Origin: a bacterium
GTDB taxonomy: Bacteria; Planctomycetota; Planctomycetia; Pirellulales; Pirellulaceae
Direction: 5' to 3'
Length of the DNA: 64,000 nucleotides
Assembly (NCBI GenBank): GCA_030430075.1
Contig: JAUIGN010000028.1
Location: 38,259 to 102,258, forward strand
Each line of letters opens with the position of its first letter. The stretch's first letter is position 1. The translations under genes were made by a program, and so were the position numbers. The notes under the pieces were generated by a model. That model had not been told where the DNA came from, searched no databases, and was given only the letters and a program-made list of their open reading frames with translations. Shown here piece after piece: positions 54,997 to 64,000 of this stretch.

Positions 54997-57900
54997 AGCA
55001 GGGCCGCATTCATTTCGGCAAGCAACTCTTGTTCAAGCGGACTCAACACATACTGGCTAAGGCCATCTTCGATCGCTTTCTGAAGCTGCTCGCGCGACTT
55101 GGCAAGTTCTTTGGTTCGGTAGTAGGCCAGCGCCAGGTGAAATCCGTATCGAGGGTCCGGCTCGGTTGACGCAACGGCTGTCTTGAGCAGAGGAATGGCT
55201 TGCTGCGGCGTCCCATGATGGATCAGGATGACCGCCTTGGTGTCAAGCAGTGAGGGGTGGTGGCCTTTGAACTCGATCGCTCGATCGATGTACTCCAGTG
55301 CTGCTTCCGCCTGATCGGGCTGTTCGGCCAGCAACGCAGCCAGATTGTTTAAAGCCATGGGGCTTTTGGGCACCATTCGGATCACGCGCCGGTAGAGCTC
55401 AATTGCCTGCCCTTGTTCCTGCTGCAGGTAGTAAGCGTTCGCCAAGGACATCAATAACTGGGCGTTGTCTTCGTGTTCACTTCTGGCACGCACCAAAAGC
55501 GGTTTGGCCAAGTCCCAATCAGCGGCAGAATTCGGGCCGGTCAACAGCACCATACAGAGTGTCGCGGCCGGACGAGCCGAGGCATCGCTCGAGGACGCAG
55601 CAAGGCAAAGCTGAATCGCTTCGGTCTTTCGGCCCTGGCGAGCGAGCGAGCGGGCCAGCGAACCGAAGGATTTCGGCGCGAGTTCAAACAAGCGACGGTT
55701 CCATCGCTCGGACGCGACGAAGTTTTCCACAGACGCGTAGATTTGTCCCATACGGAAGTACAACTGCTCACGCTGTGGGATTGTGTCCAAAGTGGGCTCA
55801 ATCTTCGCCGCGAGTTCCTCCAGGTACGGCTCAACCTCCTCCTCGCGCTTCATTCGGTGCAGCCAACGAGCCTTCAGGGCAGCCGTCCCGAGATCGATGG
55901 GAGCGACCTGTCCAAGTCGACTGAGCCAATGCTCGGCAGCGTCCCACTTGTTCTGACGAAACAGGTATTCGACGTAGGCCGCGAGTTGTTGGGCGTTCGG
56001 CGCCTGACGGGCGACAAGTGCCATGTATTGACGCTGGGCAGCCGCTTGGCTTCCTTCAATTTCATAAATCCTGGCCAGCAGGAGCCGATCTCCCGGAGTC
56101 GCCGCCTCGACATCGGTGATCAGTTCCTCGAGGATTTCACGGGCCTTTGCCAGGTTCTCGGCCCCGCGCCGCTGCGCCAACACCATCGCTTGAAGTCGAG
56201 CGTCATAGTATGACGGATCCTTGTCCTTGTCAGCATCGAGCAAGGCAACCGCTTCCTGCCACTCCTGCGATCCCCCGCGGGAGGCGAGGATCGACGCCAG
56301 CATCCGACGTGCGTGATCATGCGACGGCACCAGTTTCAAGACCGTGCGGAGGTGTTTCTCCGCCGAAACCGGGTCGCTTTCCAAGCACAATCCTGCAAGC
56401 CGAACGTGAATATCCACATCGGTGTCATCAAGCTGCAACGCTTCCTTCAGTTTCGCTTCGGCCTTATCGCGCTGTTGCAAGAGCGCGTAGAACTGTGCCA
56501 TGAGATCGGCTTTCCGGACGGGCGTCAGCGTCGCCTTCTTTTCCATCAACTCGATCGTCTGGTTTGCCATCTCAGCCTGGTCGGTGCGCAGAAAAAACAG
56601 GAACAAGCCACTCCAGTTTTGTGCGCTCTGGGGATCCAGATCGACAGCCCGGGCATAGGCATCGCGAGCTGCCTGCAGCAATTCAGAGGTTGCCTCGGCA
56701 TCGCGGGGTGCATTGTTCGTCAGCATGCGCGCGAGCCAGAAGTGTGCGGCGGCATCGTTGGGTCGGCGTTTGACTTCGCGACGTGCCAACATCAAAGCCC
56801 GTTCCATCTTCCCTGCTCGAGCGGCGATGTAAATTTCCAGGTCCGCCAGGCCCGACGCCACCGCGCCGGGATCACGCATCATGGACAAATACTTTTGAGC
56901 CTTGGCAGCATCATTGCGGAGCAGATAGATCAAGCGATGAAAAACAACCGTCCGTGATTCGCCGTACCGGATTGCTTCCTCGTAGGCCGCGATCGCACCA
57001 GGTTCGTCTCCGCTCTTCTCCCGGAGCATTCCTTTCAACACATGGGTTGAGGGCCAGGAGGGGCGAGCCAGTTCAACCGCCTCTTGGTCCTCCTTGGCTT
57101 GGCTCAAGCCGGGATCGGCTCGATCTGACGCGCTGGTGACCAGCCGCATCGCTCGCAGATAGCGCCAAACAAAGCCATCGTCGCCTTCCAGGTTTCTGAG
57201 TTTGATTTCCCACTCCTGGGCAGTTTCGAAATCGCGTTCCTGGAGAGCGAGGTCCGCCATGGTAAGAATCTGTTGCAAGTCGTCGGTGCCATCAATGTTT
57301 GCAGGAGCTAGATCTCTTCGCACTTCAGCGACTTCACCCTGCGCCATGCGAATTCGAACCAGCAGCGCTTCAAGTTTCTCGCGGTCTTCGCTCGACGAAA
57401 GCGAGTTCAGCCTCTCCTCGACCAGCCGACGGGCTTCGGCATATTGTTTTCGAAGCATGTGAAGTTGAACACGTGCCAGCGGCGTCTCGTGCTCGCCATC
57501 CGTCAATGCCTCTAGTTTGGCGGCAATCCGGTCCGCATCTTCATGAGCACCCAAAGTCTCATAGCCCACCAGCAATCGTTGCAAGAGTTCTGGCGACTCA
57601 GGCGCCTGCGCTTCGGTTTTGCGGAGCAAAGGCTCGACCACTGCCAGGGCTTTGTCGGGCTGGAATTCTTCTTCGGCCCGAGCCATCAAATAGTCTGCCT
57701 TTAGCAACCCAGCCCGCCAGGGTTGAGCCAGTCGGCCCGCCTCAGCCATCGCCTCGACCCGGGCAAAAGGTACTTCAAAAAATTTCCAATTCCGCTCCTC
57801 AACGGGTAGAACCGACTGTTCACGTAAACGGGCAAGTGCGAGCGAGTGCCAGGATTCCGCTTCGTCTTCGATTGACAGCGCATCCTCGTAGCCGCGAGCA

Positions 57901-59465
57901 GCCAAGCTGGGACGCCCGGCGGAAAACCAGCAATCCGCCGCGAGTCGGCGATAGGCGGCCGATCTTGGCTCGAGCTTCGAGGCATGTTCGTACGCGGACG
58001 CTGCGGAATCCCACTGATTCAGCGAAACATTCGCTTGGGCCAGCAACAACCAGGCATTCAGGATTTCCCGGACATGTTCCGACGGATTTCCCCCGCTGCC
58101 GGTAAAACGCTGCAGCAAGGGGATGGCCTTGAGGAGGAAGATATTGTTCCGTTCGACTTCCGCCTTCTTGATCAACCATCGCGCTCGAAGCAGATTGCGC
58201 GACTGGGCCACAGACTTACGGACCGAGTCGGGAATTCGCAATCCGCGGCTACGAAAACCGCGATCGAAAGCGTCTAAACACAGCTCTGCCTGCTCGACCT
58301 TTCCTTGCGTGATGTACACGGTGGCCAATTGAGCGTTCAAGGAAATCGCTCCCTTGCCAATTTTCTCGAGCCCCATCTTCCAGACGCTGATGGCCTTATC
58401 AGTTTGCCCTTCTGCCAGATAAATCTCACCCAATGCCAAGATTGCCGGCTCATTCTTGGGGTCGATCTGATCCAGCAACCGCTCAAGATGCGCCACTGCC
58501 TGATTGCGGCCCGTACCACCTTGATGCCGCCTGAATTGCGCGGCGGCGAAAACGACGTTGGAATCGTCCGGCGCGAGCTTGAGTGCCTTTTGCAGGTCTT
58601 CCTCCGCCCCTTCCAACTTGTAACGAACGCGATATTCGTGGCGCGCCAACCAAGCAGCACTGCTGTCCGGATGTCCGGCGACATGCGAATCCAGGATCTT
58701 ATCGGCCGCCTCATCACGATCGCGGACAGTTGCCGCGACGACCCTCTGGCGGACACTGAGCAAATCCGGGAAATCCCGATAAATTTCTGCCAGCCTGACC
58801 GCCAGCTCGGTGTCTTCAGGGTTCGCTGCCACTGCGTCGGCGAGCGACTGGCCAACTGAACGTCCCTCGGAACTCAGCCCCGTCAGTTTTCCGGCGCGGA
58901 TCTGTCCACACAAGGCGAGGGCCAGGCAACGCAAGGCAGGAGCATCCTGCGGATTCTTCTTTAACTGCTGAAGCGCCTCCGATTCGGCAGTGCGGTAGCG
59001 TTGCAGCTCCAGTAGCAATTCGCAGAGCCGTCCGCGTAATTGTGATTCCAGCTTGTCTTCCTGTACGACACCTAGCGCGGCGTAGTAGAGTTCGACGCTG
59101 CGGAGTTTTCCGCGGGGATCCGAGAAAGCCTTGTCATGGAATTGGGCGGCCCGGATTCGCTGTTCGCGGGCGGCGGAGTCGTTCGGTTCCAGGTGGAGGT
59201 ATCGATTTACGTTCTGGTAGGCAGCGCGCCAGTCTTGCTCATTGGCCAGTTGTGTCGCCCGCTGCAAGAACGCATCGGCGGTCCGCTGTACCTGATAGCT
59301 GTGCCAGAAATACCCGGCCGTACCCGCTACGGAAATAACCAAGACCGTTCCCACCAGCAGCCGCGTATTCAATCTGCGCTGCCGGACGGGTACCTCAGGT
59401 CCCGTCGCGGCGATATGCCTTGGTTGGCGATCCCGTAGATCTTTTCTTAGTTCAGTGGCTGCCAA
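54993..59465 (-). CDS. Very large TPR protein of the exosortase locus
   Basis: 1490 residues. One membrane helix (about 35-54), then about 1400 residues of TPR-type helices (A-x2-Y-x7-P typical spacing; for instance A-Y-Q-N-V-N-R-Y-L-H-L-E-P-N-D near 76-90, and A-L-N-N-L-A-A-L-L-A near 1375). It resembles PrsT-type TPR proteins of PEP-CTERM/exosortase systems, which are about 900 residues, so this is longer. Probably periplasmic and a scaffold for the export or synthesis complex (inference). It lies between epsI and the BY-kinase gene with a 166-bp gap on the latter side. Confidence 0.9.
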   Translation of the reverse strand: MAATELRKDLRDRQPRHIAATGPEVPVRQRRLNTRLLVGTVLVISVAGTAGYFWHSYQVQRTADAFLQRATQLANEQDWRAAYQNVNRYLHLEPNDSAAREQRIRAAQFHDKAFSDPRGKLRSVELYYAALGVVQEDKLESQLRGRLCELLLELQRYRTAESEALQQLKKNPQDAPALRCLALALCGQIRAGKLTGLSSEGRSVGQSLADAVAANPEDTELAVRLAEIYRDFPDLLSVRQRVVAATVRDRDEAADKILDSHVAGHPDSSAAWLARHEYRVRYKLEGAEEDLQKALKLAPDDSNVVFAAAQFRRHQGGTGRNQAVAHLERLLDQIDPKNEPAILALGEIYLAEGQTDKAISVWKMGLEKIGKGAISLNAQLATVYITQGKVEQAELCLDAFDRGFRSRGLRIPDSVRKSVAQSRNLLRARWLIKKAEVERNNIFLLKAIPLLQRFTGSGGNPSEHVREILNAWLLLAQANVSLNQWDSAASAYEHASKLEPRSAAYRRLAADCWFSAGRPSLAARGYEDALSIEDEAESWHSLALARLREQSVLPVEERNWKFFEVPFARVEAMAEAGRLAQPWRAGLLKADYLMARAEEEFQPDKALAVVEPLLRKTEAQAPESPELLQRLLVGYETLGAHEDADRIAAKLEALTDGEHETPLARVQLHMLRKQYAEARRLVEERLNSLSSSEDREKLEALLVRIRMAQGEVAEVRRDLAPANIDGTDDLQQILTMADLALQERDFETAQEWEIKLRNLEGDDGFVWRYLRAMRLVTSASDRADPGLSQAKEDQEAVELARPSWPSTHVLKGMLREKSGDEPGAIAAYEEAIRYGESRTVVFHRLIYLLRNDAAKAQKYLSMMRDPGAVASGLADLEIYIAARAGKMERALMLARREVKRRPNDAAAHFWLARMLTNNAPRDAEATSELLQAARDAYARAVDLDPQSAQNWSGLFLFFLRTDQAEMANQTIELMEKKATLTPVRKADLMAQFYALLQQRDKAEAKLKEALQLDDTDVDIHVRLAGLCLESDPVSAEKHLRTVLKLVPSHDHARRMLASILASRGGSQEWQEAVALLDADKDKDPSYYDARLQAMVLAQRRGAENLAKAREILEELITDVEAATPGDRLLLARIYEIEGSQAAAQRQYMALVARQAPNAQQLAAYVEYLFRQNKWDAAEHWLSRLGQVAPIDLGTAALKARWLHRMKREEEVEPYLEELAAKIEPTLDTIPQREQLYFRMGQIYASVENFVASERWNRRLFELAPKSFGSLARSLARQGRKTEAIQLCLAASSSDASARPAATLCMVLLTGPNSAADWDLAKPLLVRARSEHEDNAQLLMSLANAYYLQQEQGQAIELYRRVIRMVPKSPMALNNLAALLAEQPDQAEAALEYIDRAIEFKGHHPSLLDTKAVILIHHGTPQQAIPLLKTAVASTEPDPRYGFHLALAYYRTKELAKSREQLQKAIEDGLSQYVLSPLEQELLAEMNAALL

Positions 59466-59513
59466 GGATTGGCCTGTTCAATCGTTTCAAGGGCTTGCGA
59501 GGCGGGGCCTCGT

Positions 59514-59561
59514 ACCGACGGCGAGCTAACGCTTGCGGCGTGTTATGCCGCTCCCGTCGGT
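59514..59561. repeat. Inverted repeat with perfect 8-bp arms in the 166-bp gap
   Basis: ACCGACGG (59514-59521) and CCGTCGGT (59554-59561) are perfect complements around a 32-bp loop containing GAGCTAACGCTTGCGGCG. It lies just downstream of the BY-kinase gene and could be a transcription attenuator or a copy of a dispersed planctomycete repeat. Confidence 0.55.
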
Positions 59562-59631
59562 CGCTCAAACTTGACGCATTCGTAGAGCAAAATCTGATAC
59601 AAGCGTTCCAGTGACAAGGAACGCAAAGCGG

Positions 59632-61911
59632 CTACTCCGCAGCGTGCGGAGTGCTGGGTGGCGACTGTGCCGCTTGCAGAGGTGCTGCCGCAATGATTTC
59701 GCCGGTAACCACTTCTGCACCGTCCGCTTCGTGAACCGCCTGACCGCGGCGTTTGTAATAGTCATAACGTCCGTAGCGCGAGGTGTACTGCGGCCACGAC
59801 ACGCGATTCAGGACGGCCCCCACGGGCCGCGCGCCCGCGGAGATTAAGCGGCGATAGGTCATTAAGAAGCGATCCATCCGCGTCGAATCACGCATCGCGC
59901 AGACCAACACGCCATCGGCGGCTTTATGAATATTCAACGATTCACTGGCAGGCAAGACAGGCGGCGTGTCGATCACAATGTGTCGATATTCGCTGCGCAA
60001 TTGACTTAGCAAAGTCTCCAGGCGGCCATTTGCCATGAGTTGGTGCGGGCTGGTTGCAAGCGCCCCAGCCGGCAGGAAGTGAATGTGAGAATCGTCGTCC
60101 ACGACCACCGCGTCGCGAAATTCCGACTTACCGGTCAGAATTTCACACAGGCCGGGGGAGATTTCTTTCCCGAAGATCTCGTGCAGGTCGGGACAACGGA
60201 GGTCGCCGTCGATCAGCAAGACGGATCCAGGGGCAACGCGGGCCAAACTAACTGCCAACTGCGCCGAAACGCTGGTCTTCCCCTCACCGCTAACGGCGCT
60301 GGCCACTGCCAGGATCTGGAGTTCCTTCAGGTCTTCAGAGAGGACGATTTGGGTGCGCAGCCCGTCAATGCTCTCTTCATAGGGACCAAGGCGGCGGTCG
60401 TATTGGTTATAGGATGAGTAGAAGTAGCTCCCATAGCCGCCAAGCCGATTCGCGTTCAAGTCAGGAATTTCAGCGATCACCATCAGTGAAGAATTCTCTT
60501 CAATCTCTGCCCGGCTGTGAATTCTCCTCATCAGAAATTCCCACGCCACGGCGAGGCCGAAAGGAGCAAAGAGGCCCGCCAAGCTAAAGATGAATAGATT
60601 CTTGAGGGGTAACACGGCGACGGGCAAACTAGGCACAACTGCATCTCGCAGTAGCTCGACTCGGTCCGGAGCCTTCTCTTCGGTGTTCATAGCGAGGAGG
60701 CGGTTGTCGATGCGGGACAGCACTTCGGTTGCCTGGGCCAACTCGTTCTTGGCAAACTCCAATTCCAGGGTGTTACCCATCAACTCTTGGGTTTCGACGA
60801 TTTCGCCCTTCAAGCGTTCGCGGAGAATATCTTCTTCAGCGCGAAAACGTTGGATACTGGAATCCAACTGATTTCCAGACCGCTCAAAGTCCCCAATCTG
60901 CTGCGACTCCATTTCGTTACGCAACTGAACGCGAAGTCCGGCGATCAGGTTCTCCAGGTTTCTGTTTTGCTGCTCGATCTGGGCCTTCAACTGCAAATAC
61001 GGTTTGGACTCCGTCCCTTGGACATGTTGCTTGACAATCTCGACAAGCTTCTTTTCATTCAGTGAGATTTCCGTCCGCATGGCCGTGATTGCGGCCTGCT
61101 CTTCGATTGCTCGCTCGATCATTTCGGGCGAAATGGGAGCCGGGCCTCGATTGCCCTCTTGAAATATCTTCTGTGTTGCTTCAGCCAACTCGCGGTTGAC
61201 AATCGAGTCCACGAGCCGCGTTCGCAAGGCCGCTAAGGCCTGGGCCTTCGGCGATTCTGCAAATAGTGGCGGACCGAAGGGATCCTTGCCGGTGGCCATT
61301 TTCGAGAGCGTGCGGACGTTTTCCCGATACCGGGCGACCTCGTTGGCGTGAAATTCACGCCGTTCATTAAGCAACTTCATCAGGCGACTGGTGTGTTCTT
61401 CACCAACGAGATTGTGGAACTTAAGATACGACTCCGCGACCGAGTTCGTAATCAACGCGGCTTGCTGCGGGTTGGGACCCGTGAATTCGATATTGAAATA
61501 CTCAGACCTTCCGACAGCTCGTACGGTGATCTTCTGTTTAAGCCAGTCAATGGGATCCTGTTGCTTGCTGAGGATGGTCAACTCCGCGACCTCCGGGTCT
61601 CGAAGCACCGGCGCCAGAACCAGTGGACTGCGAATCGCTTCGACTTGATTTGCGATGAAGCTCCTGCGATCCGCGGTGGAAGCCTTGAAAGCAATGTACT
61701 GGGGATTCGCATAGATACGAACCCAAGCCGTTGCCCGATAAACTGGAACGAAAGTGAAGAAGACGTAAGCCCCGGCCAGACTCCCTGCCAGCAGGCCGAT
61801 CGGCAGGCACCATTTCCACCAGCGGCATACGGCGCTCCAGACGAAGTGGGGCGTGATCTTGGGAAGGGCCGAACCGGTGGTCTGCTTTGAAGATGTTGCA
61901 CCGTTAGTCAT
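59632..61911 (-). CDS. Wzz/GumC-type chain-length protein fused to BY-kinase (Wzc)
   Basis: 759 residues. Two membrane helices (about 35-53 and 440-460) bracket a periplasmic coiled-coil Wzz domain. The C-terminal cytoplasmic kinase has Walker A S-G-E-G-K-T-S (541-547), Walker A' V-L-L-I-D-G-D-L-R (about 564-572), Walker B I-V-I-D-T-P-P, and a Tyr cluster Y-T-S-R-Y-G-R-Y-D-Y-Y (709-719) that can be autophosphorylated. It controls chain length and export together with the Wza-type lipoprotein (1951-3003). The ATG has GGAG at a fitting distance; 14 bp from the exosortase stop. Confidence 0.95.
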   Translation of the reverse strand: MTNGATSSKQTTGSALPKITPHFVWSAVCRWWKWCLPIGLLAGSLAGAYVFFTFVPVYRATAWVRIYANPQYIAFKASTADRRSFIANQVEAIRSPLVLAPVLRDPEVAELTILSKQQDPIDWLKQKITVRAVGRSEYFNIEFTGPNPQQAALITNSVAESYLKFHNLVGEEHTSRLMKLLNERREFHANEVARYRENVRTLSKMATGKDPFGPPLFAESPKAQALAALRTRLVDSIVNRELAEATQKIFQEGNRGPAPISPEMIERAIEEQAAITAMRTEISLNEKKLVEIVKQHVQGTESKPYLQLKAQIEQQNRNLENLIAGLRVQLRNEMESQQIGDFERSGNQLDSSIQRFRAEEDILRERLKGEIVETQELMGNTLELEFAKNELAQATEVLSRIDNRLLAMNTEEKAPDRVELLRDAVVPSLPVAVLPLKNLFIFSLAGLFAPFGLAVAWEFLMRRIHSRAEIEENSSLMVIAEIPDLNANRLGGYGSYFYSSYNQYDRRLGPYEESIDGLRTQIVLSEDLKELQILAVASAVSGEGKTSVSAQLAVSLARVAPGSVLLIDGDLRCPDLHEIFGKEISPGLCEILTGKSEFRDAVVVDDDSHIHFLPAGALATSPHQLMANGRLETLLSQLRSEYRHIVIDTPPVLPASESLNIHKAADGVLVCAMRDSTRMDRFLMTYRRLISAGARPVGAVLNRVSWPQYTSRYGRYDYYKRRGQAVHEADGAEVVTGEIIAAAPLQAAQSPPSTPHAAE

Positions 61912-61925
61912 GAGTTCTCACTCCA

Positions 61926-62960
61926 TCACTCAGGTTGCGTCAACGAACGAGAACCAAGGACGATGGTTTTGACGTCAACTGGAGCGACTTCATAGGTCAG
62001 CTTGCCGAGGTACCACAGGAACAGCCAGAACAGCAGCGTAGCGAAAGGAATCATCAAAAAACCCGCGAAATCGTGTGAGAACCTGGCACCGGCCCCGCGG
62101 GAAACAAACTGGTAGAGAAGGCCGGTCACAATGATTCGTGAAGCGTTGGCCACCAGCGCGATCGGGACAACAGCCAACAGCAGCAGCACGCGTTCCCACC
62201 ACAGGCGCCTGGTCAGAATCAAGTACGCGAAAGCCAACGCCACGATCCCCATAAAAATACGCAGACCGGAACATGCTTCCGCGACTTCCAATTGATGGTC
62301 GCCCATCAGGATCACATTGCCTTCGCGGAGCGCGGGTTGCCCGAGGAACTGCAGGCCCCAGCAGCTGATGCGGGCCGCGATCCGCTGCAAGGGAAAGCTC
62401 AAGAATGTTTCGGCCGAAAACGGCAGCGGGATCATAAACCACAGAAAGGCGACCGCTGGGAAGCTCCATTTGAAAACGTCCCAGCCACACAAGAACCACA
62501 CCGTTCCACCAATCCAGAGCAACATCGACCACGCTTCGATTGCATCGACATAGGCTAAACCACCGAGGGTCCGCAACAGGAATCCCGCCAGCACCAGCCA
62601 CAGCCCGTGAATCGCAAACCCCGAATCAACACCGGGGTAGCTTTCTCGCCTGGCCCAAAGGAAGAATAACGCCAAGGGGCCGACGAGATAGCCATGCGAG
62701 TAGTCTGGATTGCTCTCCCATGTCTGGACCATCAACACCAACGTGGGCCAATAAGACCAGATGAAAACGATTGTCAAGAACAACGCCGCCACACCGCGCA
62801 GGAGTCGCGGGATTTCTGCAGTGGTCGCTGGGTGTATGTCGGTTGAGGTGTGAATCACGACCAAGATGGAATGATGGGCGAGCCGGTGGGCGCGCACTCC
62901 GTTCCCCTGGGGTGCGCGAAAAACCGTAATGCGCCAACAGAAATGAAGTCCATTCGCCAT
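61926..62960 (-). CDS. Exosortase (transpeptidase-like membrane protease)
   Basis: 344 residues, about eight helices. The catalytic triad is visible: Cys230 in E-A-C-S-G-L-R, Arg275 in N-A-S-R-I and His296 in F-S-H-D-F-A-G. Also N-P-D-Y-S-H-G-Y-L near 84-92, as in all exosortases. It cleaves the PEP-CTERM tail of exported proteins such as the one at 1-399. EpsI is encoded separately. The first about 35 residues are not conserved; a GTG at 62858 is an alternative start. It is the first gene of the minus-strand operon, with a promoter-like element upstream. Confidence 0.95.
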   Translation of the reverse strand: MANGLHFCWRITVFRAPQGNGVRAHRLAHHSILVVIHTSTDIHPATTAEIPRLLRGVAALFLTIVFIWSYWPTLVLMVQTWESNPDYSHGYLVGPLALFFLWARRESYPGVDSGFAIHGLWLVLAGFLLRTLGGLAYVDAIEAWSMLLWIGGTVWFLCGWDVFKWSFPAVAFLWFMIPLPFSAETFLSFPLQRIAARISCWGLQFLGQPALREGNVILMGDHQLEVAEACSGLRIFMGIVALAFAYLILTRRLWWERVLLLLAVVPIALVANASRIIVTGLLYQFVSRGAGARFSHDFAGFLMIPFATLLFWLFLWYLGKLTYEVAPVDVKTIVLGSRSLTQPE

Positions 62961-64000
62961 TTAAACGAACGGCCAATGCCCCCCTAAACTACCCGCTGTA
63001 TGGGCAATGTCAAGAGTCAGGAAAGTGTTTTCGCGAACGTTTGTTCGTGCCGTCACACTACGGTAATCGAACAGAGTGATCGGGTGAGCAAGTGGCGGAG
63101 TTGGATCGCAAATTCGCGCAAGATACGAGCCGTTGGCTCTCGGCTTCGCCACAAAAAATACCTTGAGAATGGCGTGCCCCAATGGGGCTCTGTGCATTAC
63201 AAGTCAATGCGACGCCCCACCGGCCCCGAGAGGTTTGGCTAGACCGCCCTTCATGAGACAGCGATCACGTCTTGGCAGTGGAGTCACCCTGCGGGCCCAC
63301 GGAATTTGAGCTCACTGGCTGAGTAATTACATAACAAGGACGCTCAGCCACGCAAGGGCATCGCAAGTTGCAGGGCAACTGCGGCTGGTTCGAGATGCGG
63401 AATAAATGAGGCCCTGGGTCCTTGCAGGCTTTCTACCGACCTGCTCCTTGAGGCGCGCGAGAGGAGGGCGCATGCGGAAACCGATGCCGTCCAGGCCCGA
63501 CGTCGGCTTATTGTTTCACATGCCGAGCACCAACGTCAAACGGTCACAAATAATATCATGTACATCATGACTATCTTGGTTGCGCCACTCAGGCCGCTTT
63601 AGAAAAGTGCTAAAAAAACATAGTGTGTGTCTGCAAACTGACAGCTTCTCCAAAGGACTCACCAAGGAGCCTCTATCAGTTTCCGCACCGCGCATCTGGG
63701 TACTCGAATCCTGCACACGCATCTTGCGAGGAGCCCCAAGCCTACGCGCGGGCATTTCCTCGTTCACTGCGTAACGCGACTACGCCTGCGACGTCTCAAT
63801 TACTCTGTCCGAATCCGTCCCACTTTGGCTGGCCAGTTGTCCCGCGCAAAGTGTCCGGATTACTGTCGCCTAAAGCCCGCCCCAAAGCTCTAAAGCCGGA
63901 AGCCCGCCCGTTTTGCGCGATGGCGCTGAAATTGGGACGAAACCAATCGGTTGGGCCAAATAAACAGGGAATGCCCGGCCAGATATTCTGAGACGTAGCA
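62961..64000. other. About 1 kb without a recognisable gene at the right edge
   Basis: Overlapping short ORFs on both strands (63516-63767 minus, 63623-63991 plus) lack domains and look like noise. Only the candidate promoter at 62986-63013 stands out. The next gene is probably beyond the window. Confidence 0.5.
62986..63013 (-). promoter_or_regulatory. Candidate sigma70 promoter for the exosortase operon
   Basis: On the minus strand a perfect TTGACA (63013-63008) is followed at 16 bp by TAGTTT (62991-62986), which keeps the TA...T positions of the -10 box. Initiation would be near 62979, about 19 bp from the ATG at 62960. Predicted by eye only. Confidence 0.4.

Noticed and set aside
63516..63991. 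Short ORFs at the right edge
   Set aside because: Both strands open over the same bases without domains or ribosome binding sites.

Overview
The window looks like chromosome from a planctomycete, probably in or near the Pirellulales. The grounds are the protein families present: an exosortase with a PEP-CTERM substrate, planctomycete-type secreted and pilin-like small proteins, a very large TPR protein, and GC-rich DNA with heptamer repeats. Taxonomy is inferred from family resemblance only. Nearly everything in the window serves the synthesis, export or modification of an exosortase-linked surface polysaccharide.

Left part (1-11.9 kb): the 3' end of a PEP-CTERM protein, a pilin-like protein (-), an outer-membrane export lipoprotein of the Wza/OPX type, three secreted proteins of unknown function, and a very large fusion of lipoprotein leader, O-antigen ligase/polymerase and two VanZ-like domains. 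These are followed by a small secreted protein (-), a VanZ-like protein with a carbohydrate-binding-like tail (-), a short ORF and a YdcF/DUF218 protein.

Central and right part (12.2-63 kb): about 51 kb in which every gene except one degenerate IS256 element lies on the minus strand, commonly with 1-16 bp overlaps. In the direction of transcription (right to left) the cluster starts with exosortase, a Wzz/BY-kinase, a 1490-residue TPR protein, EpsI, an initiating sugar-phosphate transferase and a polysaccharide deacetylase. After an 870-bp repeat-rich gap come a TIGR03087-like glycosyltransferase, a second O-antigen ligase, a sulfotransferase, and an ABC exporter (Wzm/Wzt) whose two genes are separated by an AbiEii-like nucleotidyltransferase. 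A methyltransferase and a dead IS256 follow. Next is a sugar-nucleotide block: a CMP-nonulosonate synthetase fused to a KdsC-type phosphatase, a short NeuB, a GT-B-like protein, HisH2/HisF2/WbpG (acetamido to acetamidino conversion), and WbpB/WbpD/WbpE (2,3-diacetamido uronic acid synthesis). Then come glycosyltransferases, a pyruvyltransferase, a putative polysaccharide lyase, an acetyltransferase, an IS630 element, two asparagine-synthase-like amidotransferases flanking a DPPR-synthase-like prenyltransferase and a GT39 protein, three more glycosyltransferases and a HAD phosphatase.

The genes suggest a heteropolysaccharide carrying an acidic diamino-uronic acid and/or a nonulosonic acid, made on a polyprenyl lipid. 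It would be decorated by amidino, acetyl, pyruvyl, methyl and sulfate groups, exported by an ABC transporter with OPX/Wzc partners, and possibly joined to PEP-CTERM proteins at the cell surface. The chemistry is inferred from families; no flippase (Wzx), WbpA, WbpI or NeuC homologue was recognised here. Short heptamer repeats and two insertion sequences have shaped the locus, in places entering coding sequence.
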